A DNA stretch of 64,000 bases from Thermoflexaceae bacterium. Lineage in GTDB: Bacteria > Chloroflexota > Dehalococcoidia > Tepidiformales > Tepidiformaceae. The notes beneath the pieces are model-generated. The model made no database searches. It was not told the DNA's origin and worked only from the letters and a program-made list of their open reading frames with translations. Position 1 is the first letter of the stretch. The number at the start of each line of letters is the position of its first letter. This document shows, one piece after another, positions 40,024 through 48,203 of this stretch. The stretch lies in contig JABTUD010000002.1 of the NCBI GenBank assembly GCA_015075555.1, positions 992,001 to 1,056,000 of the forward strand. The letters run 5' to 3'. A program made the position numbers and the translations under genes.

Positions 40024-40637
40024 GTTCTGACTCCGCGCCGGAAGAGGCGCATGGCGGCGAGCGCGCAGGCTGCGGCGACTGCCATGACAAGGAGGGTGTA
40101 GCCAAGGCGCTCACCGAGGGTTGCGCCGGGCTCTTCGCCGGTGTCGGGCAGCAGGTCCGGGCGCACATCTCCGGGGCTTGCCGAGGCGTTGTTGGCGAGG
40201 ACCACGAACTTGCCGGCGATGGACTTCTGGGCGGGCAGTTCGGCGCCCGGGGCGCTGCCAGTTCGCGCAGCCACCACAAACAGGTCGTAGTCGTAGCTAT
40301 CGAGGTTGGTGAGCTTCGCCTCGAAGGAGCCCACCCCCGCTTCATCGACTGCGAGGTCGCCCACATAGAGCGACTTCCCGCCTGGACCTGTCATCCACCC
40401 TTCGTACTGGACGTTCTCCTGGCGGGGCAGGTTCTTGACGTCGACGCGGGCATAGGCTTCGGCAAAGCTGAACTCAAGAACGCCTTCCGCGTCCTTCGGG
40501 CCGAAGTTGGAGACACCTTCGAGGTAGGTGAGCTTGACGAGCTGGGGGACGCCGTTGGCGCGCGCGAGTGAAGGGGCCGGGAGTGGCAGGGAGGCCAGCC
40601 CGGCGAGCACCAGCGCGAGGACCATCGCAAGTCTCAC
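40020..40637 (-). CDS. Secreted protein with C-terminal LPDTG sorting signal
   Basis: A 205-residue protein starting at GTG, which overlaps the stop of the preceding gene (GTGA). Residues 1-27 are a signal peptide (LAMVLALVLAGLASLPLPAPSLARA). Residues 30-145 form a beta-rich domain (YLEGVSNFGPKDAEG..., NLDSYDYDLFVVAAR) with some resemblance to anti-sigma-K-type domains. Residues 163-167 are LPDTG, then a helix (LGYTLLVMAVAAACALAAM) and a basic tail RLFRRG: a full cell-wall sorting signal. It is sandwiched by four-base overlaps between the SwrB-like and FlgF/G genes. The sortase at 29496-30119 is the likely partner. Confidence 0.82.
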   Translation of the reverse strand: MRLAMVLALVLAGLASLPLPAPSLARANGVPQLVKLTYLEGVSNFGPKDAEGVLEFSFAEAYARVDVKNLPRQENVQYEGWMTGPGGKSLYVGDLAVDEAGVGSFEAKLTNLDSYDYDLFVVAARTGSAPGAELPAQKSIAGKFVVLANNASASPGDVRPDLLPDTGEEPGATLGERLGYTLLVMAVAAACALAAMRLFRRGVRT

Positions 40638-40993
40638 CGCTGGGCCCCCTGGCGCCGGAGCAGGAGGCGCACTTCTTCTTCGCTCTTGCGCATGCGGCGC
40701 GCGAGTGCGGGGATATCGATGCCGAGTTCGCTCATGCGGGAAGCGATGGCGGCCGCATCGGCGCGGCCGGCTGGCCCTGCGGGGGCCTGGGCGGCGTAGG
40801 CCTGGCGTGCGGCGTTCTCCGTAGCCCGCGCGGGCGCGGCCGGCGACTGTTCGATGTGGTGGACGCGCGTGGCGCCCGGGCGCCGGCGGTGGCGTCCGCT
40901 GGCTCGCAGCGACTGCACCTGCATGTAGAGGTAGGCAAGACCCCCGATGCAAACGAGCTGGGAAACAGCGAGCAGGGCGAGAGCATCGTTCAT
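40634..40993 (-). CDS. SwrB/YlxL-like membrane protein with C-terminal helix-turn-helix-like motif
   Basis: 119 residues. One N-terminal membrane helix (LALLAVSQLVCIGGLAYLYM), then an Arg/Pro/Ala-rich linker, and finally IASRMSELGIDIPALARRMRKSEEEVRLLLRR, which resembles the C-terminal motif of DUF6115/YlxL proteins. In Bacillus the homologous gene swrB directly follows the flagellar sigma factor gene, as here (9 bases after fliA). SwrB promotes assembly of the export apparatus. The name is supported by position, architecture and the tail motif. Confidence 0.65.
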   Translation of the reverse strand: MNDALALLAVSQLVCIGGLAYLYMQVQSLRASGRHRRRPGATRVHHIEQSPAAPARATENAARQAYAAQAPAGPAGRADAAAIASRMSELGIDIPALARRMRKSEEEVRLLLRRQGAQR

Positions 40994-41002
40994 CGGTTGC
41001 TC

Positions 41003-41746
41003 CTAGGCGGCCCGGTCACGGGCCAGCCGGGCGCGCAGGCGGCCAAGGGCGCGGCCATGGAGCTGGCAGACGCGTGACTCAGAGATGTCGAGGATCTGGG
41101 CGATCTCCTTCATGGTCATCTCGTCGCGGTAGTAGAGGCTGACGATGAGCCATTCCCGTTCGGGGAGGTTCTTGACGGCGGTGGTGAGGGCATCGAGCAG
41201 CTGCCGTTTCTCAAGGCGGCTGGTGAAGTCGCCAACGGTCGGGTCGGCGGGAAGCTCGGCCGACGAAGGGCCATCATTGTTGTCGTCGCGATCGAGGAGG
41301 CCATCCAGCGAGACGGTGACCCAGCTGGAATCGACCAGCATGCCGTTGTACTGCTCGCGCGTCATGCCCATGCCCTGGGCGAGCTCGGCGTCGGTGGGCT
41401 CGCGGCCCAGCTGCGCGGAAAGCTCAACGGTCACCTGCTCAAGGCGGCGAACCTTCTGGCGGACAGAGCGCGGCAGGCGGTCGAGGGCGCGCAGGGCATC
41501 GATAATTGCGCCTCGGATGCGGCTGATGGCGTAGGTCTCGAACTTGACGCCCTTGGTGTCATCGAAGCGGTCGAGGGCCTCGATGAGGCCGATGGTGCCA
41601 TAGCTGAGGATGTCCTCGTAATCGAGGATCGATGGCAGGCCGATGGCAAGGCGGCCGACCACATACTTCACCAGGGGCGCGTACTGGCGGATGGCGGCTT
41701 CGCGGTCGTACATCCGGGTTACCTGTGACTGGCTTGCGGCACTCAT
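41003..41746 (-). CDS. fliA: Flagellar sigma factor (sigma-28)
   Basis: 247 residues, the normal length. Region 2 (APLVKYVVGRLAIGLPSILDYEDILSYGTIGLIEALDRFDDTKGVKFETYAISRIRGAIIDALRALD) and region 4 (LPEREWLIVSLYYRDEMTMKEIAQILDISESRVCQLHGRALGRLRARL) are clear. It directs RNA polymerase to late flagellar promoters. Its likely sites in this window are those upstream of the sortase, fliS and, weakly, flaG. It is held by FlgM; two FlgM-type genes are present. Confidence 0.96.
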   Translation of the reverse strand: MSAASQSQVTRMYDREAAIRQYAPLVKYVVGRLAIGLPSILDYEDILSYGTIGLIEALDRFDDTKGVKFETYAISRIRGAIIDALRALDRLPRSVRQKVRRLEQVTVELSAQLGREPTDAELAQGMGMTREQYNGMLVDSSWVTVSLDGLLDRDDNNDGPSSAELPADPTVGDFTSRLEKRQLLDALTTAVKNLPEREWLIVSLYYRDEMTMKEIAQILDISESRVCQLHGRALGRLRARLARDRAA

Positions 41747-41759
41747 TGACTAAGCCCCC

Positions 41760-42014
41760 TCATACCTGTTCCTCCTCGCCGGCCGGGCGTGGTGCGGGCG
41801 GATCGGGCCGTGGCACTTGTGGCTGCCAGCCGATGGTGAGTACCGCTTCCGCAGCGAAACCGATGGCGGTGAAGATGACGAAGACAAAGACCGCGCGCAG
41901 GAGCGCGTAATCGAGAGTGGCGCCCGCCTGCAGGCCAAGCCATGCACTCATGGCGGCGACGGCAAGGGCGAGGTAGATGCCGAAGCGAGCAACGGTGAAG
42001 GGCCGGAAGGTCAT
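41760..42014 (-). CDS. Small membrane protein upstream of fliA
   Basis: 84 residues with two hydrophobic helices (about 10-30 ARFGIYLALAVAAMSAWLGL and 35-60 DYALLRAVFVFVIFTAIGFAAEAVL), and a proline-rich acidic tail. It overlaps the PilZ gene by four bases and precedes fliA by 13. No family recognised. In Gram-positive flagellar operons short ORFs occur here; the tight coupling argues that it is expressed with the PilZ protein. Confidence 0.6.
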   Translation of the reverse strand: MTFRPFTVARFGIYLALAVAAMSAWLGLQAGATLDYALLRAVFVFVIFTAIGFAAEAVLTIGWQPQVPRPDPPAPRPAGEEEQV

Positions 42015-42709
42015 AGTTGGCCCCTCCTCCGCATCTCAAGCTGCCGCCGCATCAGGTAGCGGGCGATGCGGTCGCGGTCGCTGAGGCGGATGTCGGTGAA
42101 GATGCAGTGGGCACGGCGGTTGAGCTTGCCATGAGCGGGCTCGTCGACGGAGAGGACGCGCATGCGGGCGTTGATTTCGCCCACGCCGGGGAGGGTGAAG
42201 ACAATGCCCAGCCGTTCCCCATCGTGGAGGGGAACCCGCGAGCTGAGGCAGGCGCCCCCCTCGCTCAGGTCAACGATGGTGCAATCATCAAAGGCGGTTT
42301 CGTCGCCGGGGATGTCGTCGGGGCCGAGAACCAGGCGGAAGAGCGCCTGTGGGCGCAGCGCTGTCTGGAGCCGGAAGTGACTCCGCCGCTCGATGGTATC
42401 GATCGCGGGCGGTAGGCGGAGGATCTCGTGGAGGCCATCGTCACTGTGCCCGGCGACCTCGGTGACGAAGCGGCAGCGGCGGTTGCGAAAGATGTATTCG
42501 GCATGGACAAGCGTGCCGGTGGCAAGGCGGCGGGCCTGCCGCCGGACCATCGGAAGGAGGATGGCCATGGTGTTGGGGCCGACCTCTTCGACGCGCGTGG
42601 CCAGACACTCGACGTGGTTGCCCACGGAGACCTCCAATCGCAGGGGCACCCCCGGCACAAGGCCGCAGGCGCTGAAGCGATCGTTACGCGCTGGCTGCGA
42701 GGCGCCCAT
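42011..42709 (-). CDS. YcgR-type PilZ domain protein (c-di-GMP brake)
   Basis: 232 residues. The N-terminal half is a YcgR-like beta-barrel (VPGVPLRLEVSVGNHVECLATRVEEVG). The C-terminal PilZ domain begins at IERRSHFRLQ, giving the RxxxR c-di-GMP motif, and continues with DLSEGGACLSSR, the D/NxSxxG motif. It would bind c-di-GMP and slow the motor, as YcgR does. It overlaps flhF by 26 bases; the exact ATG (42709 or a little later) is uncertain. Confidence 0.88.
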   Translation of the reverse strand: MGASQPARNDRFSACGLVPGVPLRLEVSVGNHVECLATRVEEVGPNTMAILLPMVRRQARRLATGTLVHAEYIFRNRRCRFVTEVAGHSDDGLHEILRLPPAIDTIERRSHFRLQTALRPQALFRLVLGPDDIPGDETAFDDCTIVDLSEGGACLSSRVPLHDGERLGIVFTLPGVGEINARMRVLSVDEPAHGKLNRRAHCIFTDIRLSDRDRIARYLMRRQLEMRRRGQL

Positions 42710-43958
42710 CGGTCGTCTCCCCGGTCATGATCGTGAACATCCCTGATGCGAGCGTGAGCGGGTCGGCCAGGGCGATGCCCGTGCTCACATCCCTTCCTGA
42801 GGATAGAAAAGCCACGCCCAACCGCGATTCAATGGCAGCGGAAAGAACCGGTGACAGATCGGTGACAAGGTCGGCGAAGGTGATGACGCAGCCGGCGAAC
42901 AAACTGGCGGCAAGCGGTGAGAGGGCGGCGTCGAGCACCCCGCGATCCCAGTGAGCGGGCAGGGCGAGGTAGTTGAAGACGGGAGCGTGGCAGCTCCTGG
43001 GCGCCTGCCACTGCCCGGCGGGAACATCGACGAAGACGCAGGCGCCGCGGCGCGCCCTTGCGACCGAGCGGGCGACCTCACGCTGGTCAAAGGCGTCGTC
43101 TACCGGGAGGCCGGTGGCTTCAGCATAGGCGTGGACCTGGGCGCGCGCGCCGACATGTGCCGTATCGGCGGCAACCAGGAGGGCCTCACGGCCCGCATCA
43201 ATGCAATCGAGAGCCATGCGGACAAGGGCCGTGGTCTTGCCAGCGCCCACCGGTCCCTGGATGGTGATGAGGGCGGTCTGGCCTTCGTCCGGGTAGCGGA
43301 CGGCGCGGCGTTCGAGGGTAGCGGCGAGAGCGCGATGGCTGTTGCTCTCACCGGGGGCAGTTTCGAGGACCACCCTCGCGGCAGCGGGCGACAGGCCCGC
43401 GGCAATGAGCGAATCGAACATGGAGCGAGCCGATTCCGTCCGGGCGGGGCGCTCTTCGCGAGAGAGGCGTGCGCGGGGAGTGACCTCAATCGGCGGCCGG
43501 ACCTGCCACTCAAATGCAGGAGGCGGCTCATCGGGCAGTTGCGAGAGCTGCTCGCGGGCCCTGGCGAGGATGCCGTCCGGCCGCCCGGGGGCGCCGGGCA
43601 GCAGGCCCGTGAGCCATTCGGGCTCGATGCCGGGGACCGGTCCGGGCTCCGGGAGCGGAGGCGGGGAATCGGCCTGGTGGAGGGCATCGCGTGCGGCCAG
43701 GTCTTCCAGGTCCCCGACGGTGAGGGGGCGAGGTTCGGCCTCGAGCCTCGCGAGAAGGGCATGGAGCACCGTCTGCTGACTCTCCAGCGAGAGGCCGGCA
43801 GTCCCTTCAGGGGCGGCCGCCAGGATCTCGGTGAGGGGGCTGGCGCCTTCGCGCATGAGGCTGCGCGTATGGATGACCATGGCGTCAGGGCCAAGCTCGC
43901 GCCGGATGCGATCGTAGAGCCGGCGCAGGTCGCTACCGATGAATCGCTTCGTTTCCAA
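42684..43958 (-). CDS. flhF: FlhF-like SRP GTPase with altered G3/G4 motifs
   Basis: 424 residues. The N-terminus METKRFIGSDLRRLYDRIRRELGPDAMVIHTRSL matches FlhF B-domain proteins, and the P-loop GPVGAGKTTALVRMALD is intact at about residue 240. LVAADTAHVGARAQVHAYAEATGLPV follows. But the DTAGR loop reads VDVPAGQW, and the TKxD base-specificity motif appears as TFADL. Thus nucleotide binding is likely impaired or altered. FlhF guides polar flagellum placement; it overlaps flhA by 26 bases. No flhG is encoded next to it. Confidence 0.85.
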   Translation of the reverse strand: METKRFIGSDLRRLYDRIRRELGPDAMVIHTRSLMREGASPLTEILAAAPEGTAGLSLESQQTVLHALLARLEAEPRPLTVGDLEDLAARDALHQADSPPPLPEPGPVPGIEPEWLTGLLPGAPGRPDGILARAREQLSQLPDEPPPAFEWQVRPPIEVTPRARLSREERPARTESARSMFDSLIAAGLSPAAARVVLETAPGESNSHRALAATLERRAVRYPDEGQTALITIQGPVGAGKTTALVRMALDCIDAGREALLVAADTAHVGARAQVHAYAEATGLPVDDAFDQREVARSVARARRGACVFVDVPAGQWQAPRSCHAPVFNYLALPAHWDRGVLDAALSPLAASLFAGCVITFADLVTDLSPVLSAAIESRLGVAFLSSGRDVSTGIALADPLTLASGMFTIMTGETTDGRLAASA

Positions 43959-46044
43959 GGTTCACCTCGATACTGCCGATGGCTTCGACGGACGTCTGCG
44001 GCGTGATCTCCGCGAAGGAGAGGACAACCACATTGGGGAGCCGGCGCTCCAGAAGGCGCCTCAGGGCCAGGCGGATGCGTGACGAGCAGAGGATGACCGG
44101 TTCGCGGCCGTTTGCAGCGGCGCGCTCGACTTCGCCGCTGACCACGCCCAGCAGCCGCTGGACCTGCCAGGGAGGCATGGCCACGGCGCTTCCCCGCTCG
44201 GACTGCTGGATGGAGCTGGCTATCTCGTCTTCGGTGCGCGGGCCAACGGTGATGACGTGGACCTGCCCGGATTCGCCGCCGTACTGGCGGCTGATCTGCC
44301 GGGCGAGGGCGGCGCGGGCGTATTCGGTGAGCAGGTCAATATCGCGCGTGACGCGGCCCTGGGTGGCGAGGGCCTCGCAGATGGTGACGAGGTCGCGGAT
44401 AGAGACGCGCTCGGCGAGCAGGTTCTGGAGCACTTCCTGGACTTCGCCGATGGTGAGGGTCCCGGGCACCAGGTCGTCCACCAGCGCGGGGTATTCCTGG
44501 CGGAGGTTTTCGAGCAGGTTCTGGGTGTCCTGGCGGCTCAGGAGGTCGGGCGCGAATCGCTTCACCAGCTCGGTGAGGTGGGTGGCAAGGACGGATTCGG
44601 CATCGACCACGGTGAACCCGAGAAGCTCGGCGCGTTCGCGGTGGGCGGGCGCAATCCAGCGCGCGGGAAGGCCGAACGCCGGTTCGTGTGTCTCAATGCC
44701 GGGTACTTCGCCTTCAGCGGTGCCGGGGTCCATGGCCAGGTAATGCCCGGGCATGAGCGTGCCGCGGGCGATTTCGACCCCGCGGAGCTTGACCACGTAG
44801 GTGTTGGGCGCGTGCTGGAGGTTGTCGCGGACGCGCACCGTGGGGAGCACCAGGCCGAGGTCGAGGGCTACCTGGCGCCTGATCATGGTGATGCGCCGGA
44901 GGAGGCCGCCGCCGGAGGCTTCATCGACGATGGGGATGAGCCCGTAGCCAACCTCGACTTCGAGGGGGTCGATGGACATCATCTGGATGACCTGCTGGGG
45001 CCCGAGTTGCTCCGGCTCCCTGACCTCGGTGGGCTCAACGAATTGGGCTGCGATGGCGTCGGCGGCCTGCTGGCGGCGGATCAGATAGCCGCTCCCGGCG
45101 GTGACCGCAGCGATGGCGAGGAAGGGAACCCGCGGCAGGCCGGGCATCATGGCGAAAAGGGCGAGCATCCCGCCGGCGACGAAGAGGGGCCGCGACTGGA
45201 CGGTGAGCTGGCGGAAGAGCTGGGCGCCGAGGTTGGAATCGCCGCCGGCGCGCGTGACGATGATGCCCGTGGCTGTGCTGATGAGGAGGGCCGGCAGCTG
45301 GGAGACCAGCCCATCGCCGACGGTGAGCCCGGCGTACGTGTGGAGGGCCTCGGCGGGGCCTGCCCCCTGCTGGAGGACGCCGATGCTGAGGCCACCGATG
45401 ATGTTCACGATGATGATGACGATGCCGGCAATGGCATCGCCTTTCACGAACTTGCTGGCGCCATCCATGGCCCCATAGAAGTCGGCCTCTTCGCCCACCT
45501 GGCGGCGGCGTTCGCGCGCCTGGTGCTCATCGATGAGCCCGGCGTTGAGGTCGGCGTCGATAGCCATCTGCTTGCCGGGCAAGGCATCGAGGGTGAAGCG
45601 GGCGGCAACCTCGGCCACACGCCCGGCGCCGTTTGTGATGACGACGAATTGGATCACGACGAGGATGAGGAAGACCACCAGGCCGACGACCAGGTTTCCC
45701 CCGACCACGAAGTTGCCGAACGAGTGCACCACATCGCCGGCATCGGCCTGGAGGAGGATGAGCCGGGAGGTAGAGACGTTGAGCGCGAGCCGGAAGAGGG
45801 TGGTGATGAGGAGAAGGGAAGGGAACACCGAGAAGGCCATGGGGTCTTCGGTGTAGATGGCGACGAGCAGGATGGTTACGGAGACGGCGATATTGATCGT
45901 CAGCAGGAGGTCGAGGAGCGCCGTCGGGAGAGGGATGATCATCATCCCGACGATGACGATCATCCCTGCGGCCAGCAGTACGTCGGTCTGGCCCAACAGC
46001 CGGCCAAGTCCCTGGCGGCGCAGCGGAACGGGCTGGGCTGTCAT
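43933..46044 (-). CDS. flhA: Flagellar export gate protein FlhA
   Basis: 703 residues, normal for FlhA. The N-terminal half has about eight membrane segments (LLGQTDVLLAAGMIVIVGMMIIPLPTALLDLLLTINIAVSVTILLVAIY...) and the conserved FHIPEP loop (LDALPGKQMAIDADLNAGLIDEHQARERRRQV). The C-terminal half is the cytoplasmic domain that docks chaperone-substrate complexes, the acceptors for FliS, FliT and FlgN. It starts 3 bases after flhB. Confidence 0.97.
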   Translation of the reverse strand: MTAQPVPLRRQGLGRLLGQTDVLLAAGMIVIVGMMIIPLPTALLDLLLTINIAVSVTILLVAIYTEDPMAFSVFPSLLLITTLFRLALNVSTSRLILLQADAGDVVHSFGNFVVGGNLVVGLVVFLILVVIQFVVITNGAGRVAEVAARFTLDALPGKQMAIDADLNAGLIDEHQARERRRQVGEEADFYGAMDGASKFVKGDAIAGIVIIIVNIIGGLSIGVLQQGAGPAEALHTYAGLTVGDGLVSQLPALLISTATGIIVTRAGGDSNLGAQLFRQLTVQSRPLFVAGGMLALFAMMPGLPRVPFLAIAAVTAGSGYLIRRQQAADAIAAQFVEPTEVREPEQLGPQQVIQMMSIDPLEVEVGYGLIPIVDEASGGGLLRRITMIRRQVALDLGLVLPTVRVRDNLQHAPNTYVVKLRGVEIARGTLMPGHYLAMDPGTAEGEVPGIETHEPAFGLPARWIAPAHRERAELLGFTVVDAESVLATHLTELVKRFAPDLLSRQDTQNLLENLRQEYPALVDDLVPGTLTIGEVQEVLQNLLAERVSIRDLVTICEALATQGRVTRDIDLLTEYARAALARQISRQYGGESGQVHVITVGPRTEDEIASSIQQSERGSAVAMPPWQVQRLLGVVSGEVERAAANGREPVILCSSRIRLALRRLLERRLPNVVVLSFAEITPQTSVEAIGSIEVNLGNEAIHR

Positions 46045-46047
46045 CGC

Positions 46048-47139
46048 TTACCTCGCCGCCATGGGCGCGCGGCCGGAGGCGCGGTTGAAGGGCGTCTTTG
46101 CACGGAGCGAGTAGACCCACGCCAGGACCTGGGCGACTGCGTGGAAGAGATGCGCGGGGATGTGCTGGCCAACCGGGACAGCGGCGTAGAGGGCGCGGGC
46201 AAGGGGCGGCTCTTCGAGGACGGGGACGCCGGCCTGCCGGGCGACTTCCTTGATCCGCTGGGCAAGGAGGCGTTCGCCCTTGGCCGTGACAATGGGCGCG
46301 CCCATGGTGACCGGGTCGTACTTGAGCGCGACGGCGTAGTGGGTGGGGTTGGTGATTACCACGTCGGCCTTTGGCACAGCGGCGATCATCCGGTTGAGGA
46401 GGGCCTGGCGACGGCGGCGAATGGCGGCCTTTATCTGCGGGTCACCCTCGCTTTCGCGGAATTCCTGCTTGAGCTCCTCCCTGGTCATGCGCAGCTCCTG
46501 AAGGTGGCGGCGGCGCTGCCAGGCGTAGTCGGCCACGGCGAGCAGGAAGAGGACCACAGCAACGCGAATCGCGACATCGAAGGCGAGGCGCGCCAGGTGG
46601 CCGGTGGCCTCAGGCACGGGAAGCCGCCCGAGCGAGGCGATGGCGGTTAGCTGCGAGGCCATGGTCAGCCAGACAACAGCTGCCACCGCCGTGGCCTTGG
46701 CCATCGCTTTGAGGAGGTTGATGAGCCCGTCCCTGGAGAAGATCCGCCTGACGCCAGCCCCCGGGTTCACGCGGGAGAGCTTCGGCTGGATCCCGGAGCT
46801 GGTCAGGAGGAGGCCGGTCTGGGCGATGTTGAAGGCGACACCGGCGGCGGCGAGCAAGCCGAGGAGGGGGGCCAGCAGGAGAAGTACGCGGAGCCCGGAC
46901 TCGCGGTACATGGCGAAGGCGGACCCGGTGGTGAGCTCTTCGGAGCTGTTATGGGCGAGACCATCGCGCATCATCGCGGCGAGCCCCTCCCAGAGACCGG
47001 GAGCGAGGGCGCGAAGCGCGAGGACTGCCGCGAGCAGGACGCCGGCGGAGACGAGCTCCTGGCTCTTGCTGACGTTGCCCTTCTGGCGGGCTTCGCGCAG
47101 CCGTTTGGGCGTTGGTGCCTCAGTACGTTCGCCAGCCAT
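46048..47139 (-). CDS. flhB: Flagellar export switch protein FlhB
   Basis: 363 residues. N-terminal ERTEAPTPKRLREARQKGNVSKSQELVS is the FlhB signature, followed by four membrane helices. The autocleavage site NPTHYAVALKYDP (about residue 265) is intact; cleavage there switches export from rod/hook to filament proteins. The ATG overlaps the fliR stop by one base. Confidence 0.97.
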   Translation of the reverse strand: MAGERTEAPTPKRLREARQKGNVSKSQELVSAGVLLAAVLALRALAPGLWEGLAAMMRDGLAHNSSEELTTGSAFAMYRESGLRVLLLLAPLLGLLAAAGVAFNIAQTGLLLTSSGIQPKLSRVNPGAGVRRIFSRDGLINLLKAMAKATAVAAVVWLTMASQLTAIASLGRLPVPEATGHLARLAFDVAIRVAVVLFLLAVADYAWQRRRHLQELRMTREELKQEFRESEGDPQIKAAIRRRRQALLNRMIAAVPKADVVITNPTHYAVALKYDPVTMGAPIVTAKGERLLAQRIKEVARQAGVPVLEEPPLARALYAAVPVGQHIPAHLFHAVAQVLAWVYSLRAKTPFNRASGRAPMAAR

Positions 47140-47912
47140 CAGCGTGCCCCCAGGAGCCGCAGGCTCGAACCTGCCAGCGAGGCGCCGATGACACCGTTCA
47201 TGAGCTGGGCGGTGGCGGGAAGCGCCGCCACCATGACGAGGAAACCGACAGCAATCTTGACCGGCATGCCGACGATGAGGACGTTTACCTGGGGCATGGT
47301 GCGGGCGACGAAGCCCATGCCGAGGTCGGTTATGAAAAGCGCCGTGAGCACGGGCATGGCGATGCGGACGGCGGTGACCATGAGCCCGGCCATGAGAGGA
47401 GCGAGGGCTTCGGAACGGATGCTGAGGGGGTCAAACGAGCCCGGTGGCACTGCGCGGACGGTCTCGGCCAGGGCCTCAATCACGATGTGGTGGCCGCTGA
47501 TGGTGAAGAAGATGAGTGTGACGAGGATTGAGTAGAACTGGCCGAAGGCATCGAACTCAGCGCCGGTGATCGGGTCGATCACGCCGCCCAGGCCGAAGCC
47601 CATCTGCACACCCATGATATGGGAGGCCATCTGCAGGCCGATGAAGACAAGGTTCATGGCCAACCCCAGGGCGAGGCCGAAGAGGGCTTCGCGCAGCACG
47701 CCATCGGCCACCTGGCCGAGGTGCTGGGGCGGCGGCTGGAGCTCGTCCTGCTCAAGGGGAATGAGCACAAGCGCGAGGAAGACGGCGAAGCCGACCTTGG
47801 TGTAGGCCGGGATGCCCCGATGGCTGAGCAATGGGGCGGACACCAGCATCGCGCTCGTCCGGATGAGGATGAGCAGGAAGCCATAGGTGAACGCTGGAGA
47901 GAGCTCGACCAC
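47139..47912 (-). CDS. fliR: Flagellar export protein FliR
   Basis: 257 residues with about six membrane helices, from VELSPAFTYGFLLILIRTSAMLVSAPLLSHRGIPAYTKVGFA to the C-terminal TMPQVNVLIVGMPVKIAVGFLVMVA. Together with FliP and FliQ it builds the export pore. The GTG at 47912 has AGGTGAGG at good spacing; a GTG at 47927 that overlaps the fliQ stop is the alternative. The helical assembly core PxxxxxxGMPVKI is present. Confidence 0.93.
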   Translation of the reverse strand: MVELSPAFTYGFLLILIRTSAMLVSAPLLSHRGIPAYTKVGFAVFLALVLIPLEQDELQPPPQHLGQVADGVLREALFGLALGLAMNLVFIGLQMASHIMGVQMGFGLGGVIDPITGAEFDAFGQFYSILVTLIFFTISGHHIVIEALAETVRAVPPGSFDPLSIRSEALAPLMAGLMVTAVRIAMPVLTALFITDLGMGFVARTMPQVNVLIVGMPVKIAVGFLVMVAALPATAQLMNGVIGASLAGSSLRLLGAR

Positions 47913-47923
47913 TGGACGTACCC

Positions 47924-48193
47924 TCACCTGCCGTAGGCGCCCATGTTGGCGAAGAGACCGGCGGAGAAGCCGAGGAGGGTCTGCATCATCCACGGGCCGA
48001 AGACGAGCATGGCGACGAAGATGCCGAGGAGCTTGGGGACAAACGTCAGGGTCATTTCATTGACCTGGGTGACGGCCTGGATGACGCTGACGACCACGCC
48101 GATGACGAGGCTGACGCCCAGGATGGGGGCGCCAATCAGGAGCGCCACGGTGAGCGATTCCTTCATCAGGCCAATGACTATCGCCTCATTCAC
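47924..48193 (-). CDS. fliQ: Flagellar export protein FliQ
   Basis: 89 residues, two membrane helices, starting at GTG with TAGGAGG upstream. NEAIVIGLMKESLTVALLIGAPILGVSLVIGVVVSVIQAVTQVNEMTLTFVPKLLGIFVA is diagnostic of FliQ (the QxxTQxxExTLxFxPK block). Four copies join FliP/FliR in the export gate. Confidence 0.96.
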   Translation of the reverse strand: MNEAIVIGLMKESLTVALLIGAPILGVSLVIGVVVSVIQAVTQVNEMTLTFVPKLLGIFVAMLVFGPWMMQTLLGFSAGLFANMGAYGR

Positions 48194-48203
48194 CCGAAAC
48201 CTC

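Noticed and set aside
44257-46650. Long open frame on the plus strand opposite flhA and flhB
   Set aside because: It is antisense to two well-supported genes. Its Gly/Asp/Glu/His-rich product is what GC-rich codon bias yields on the opposite strand, and no family motif is present.
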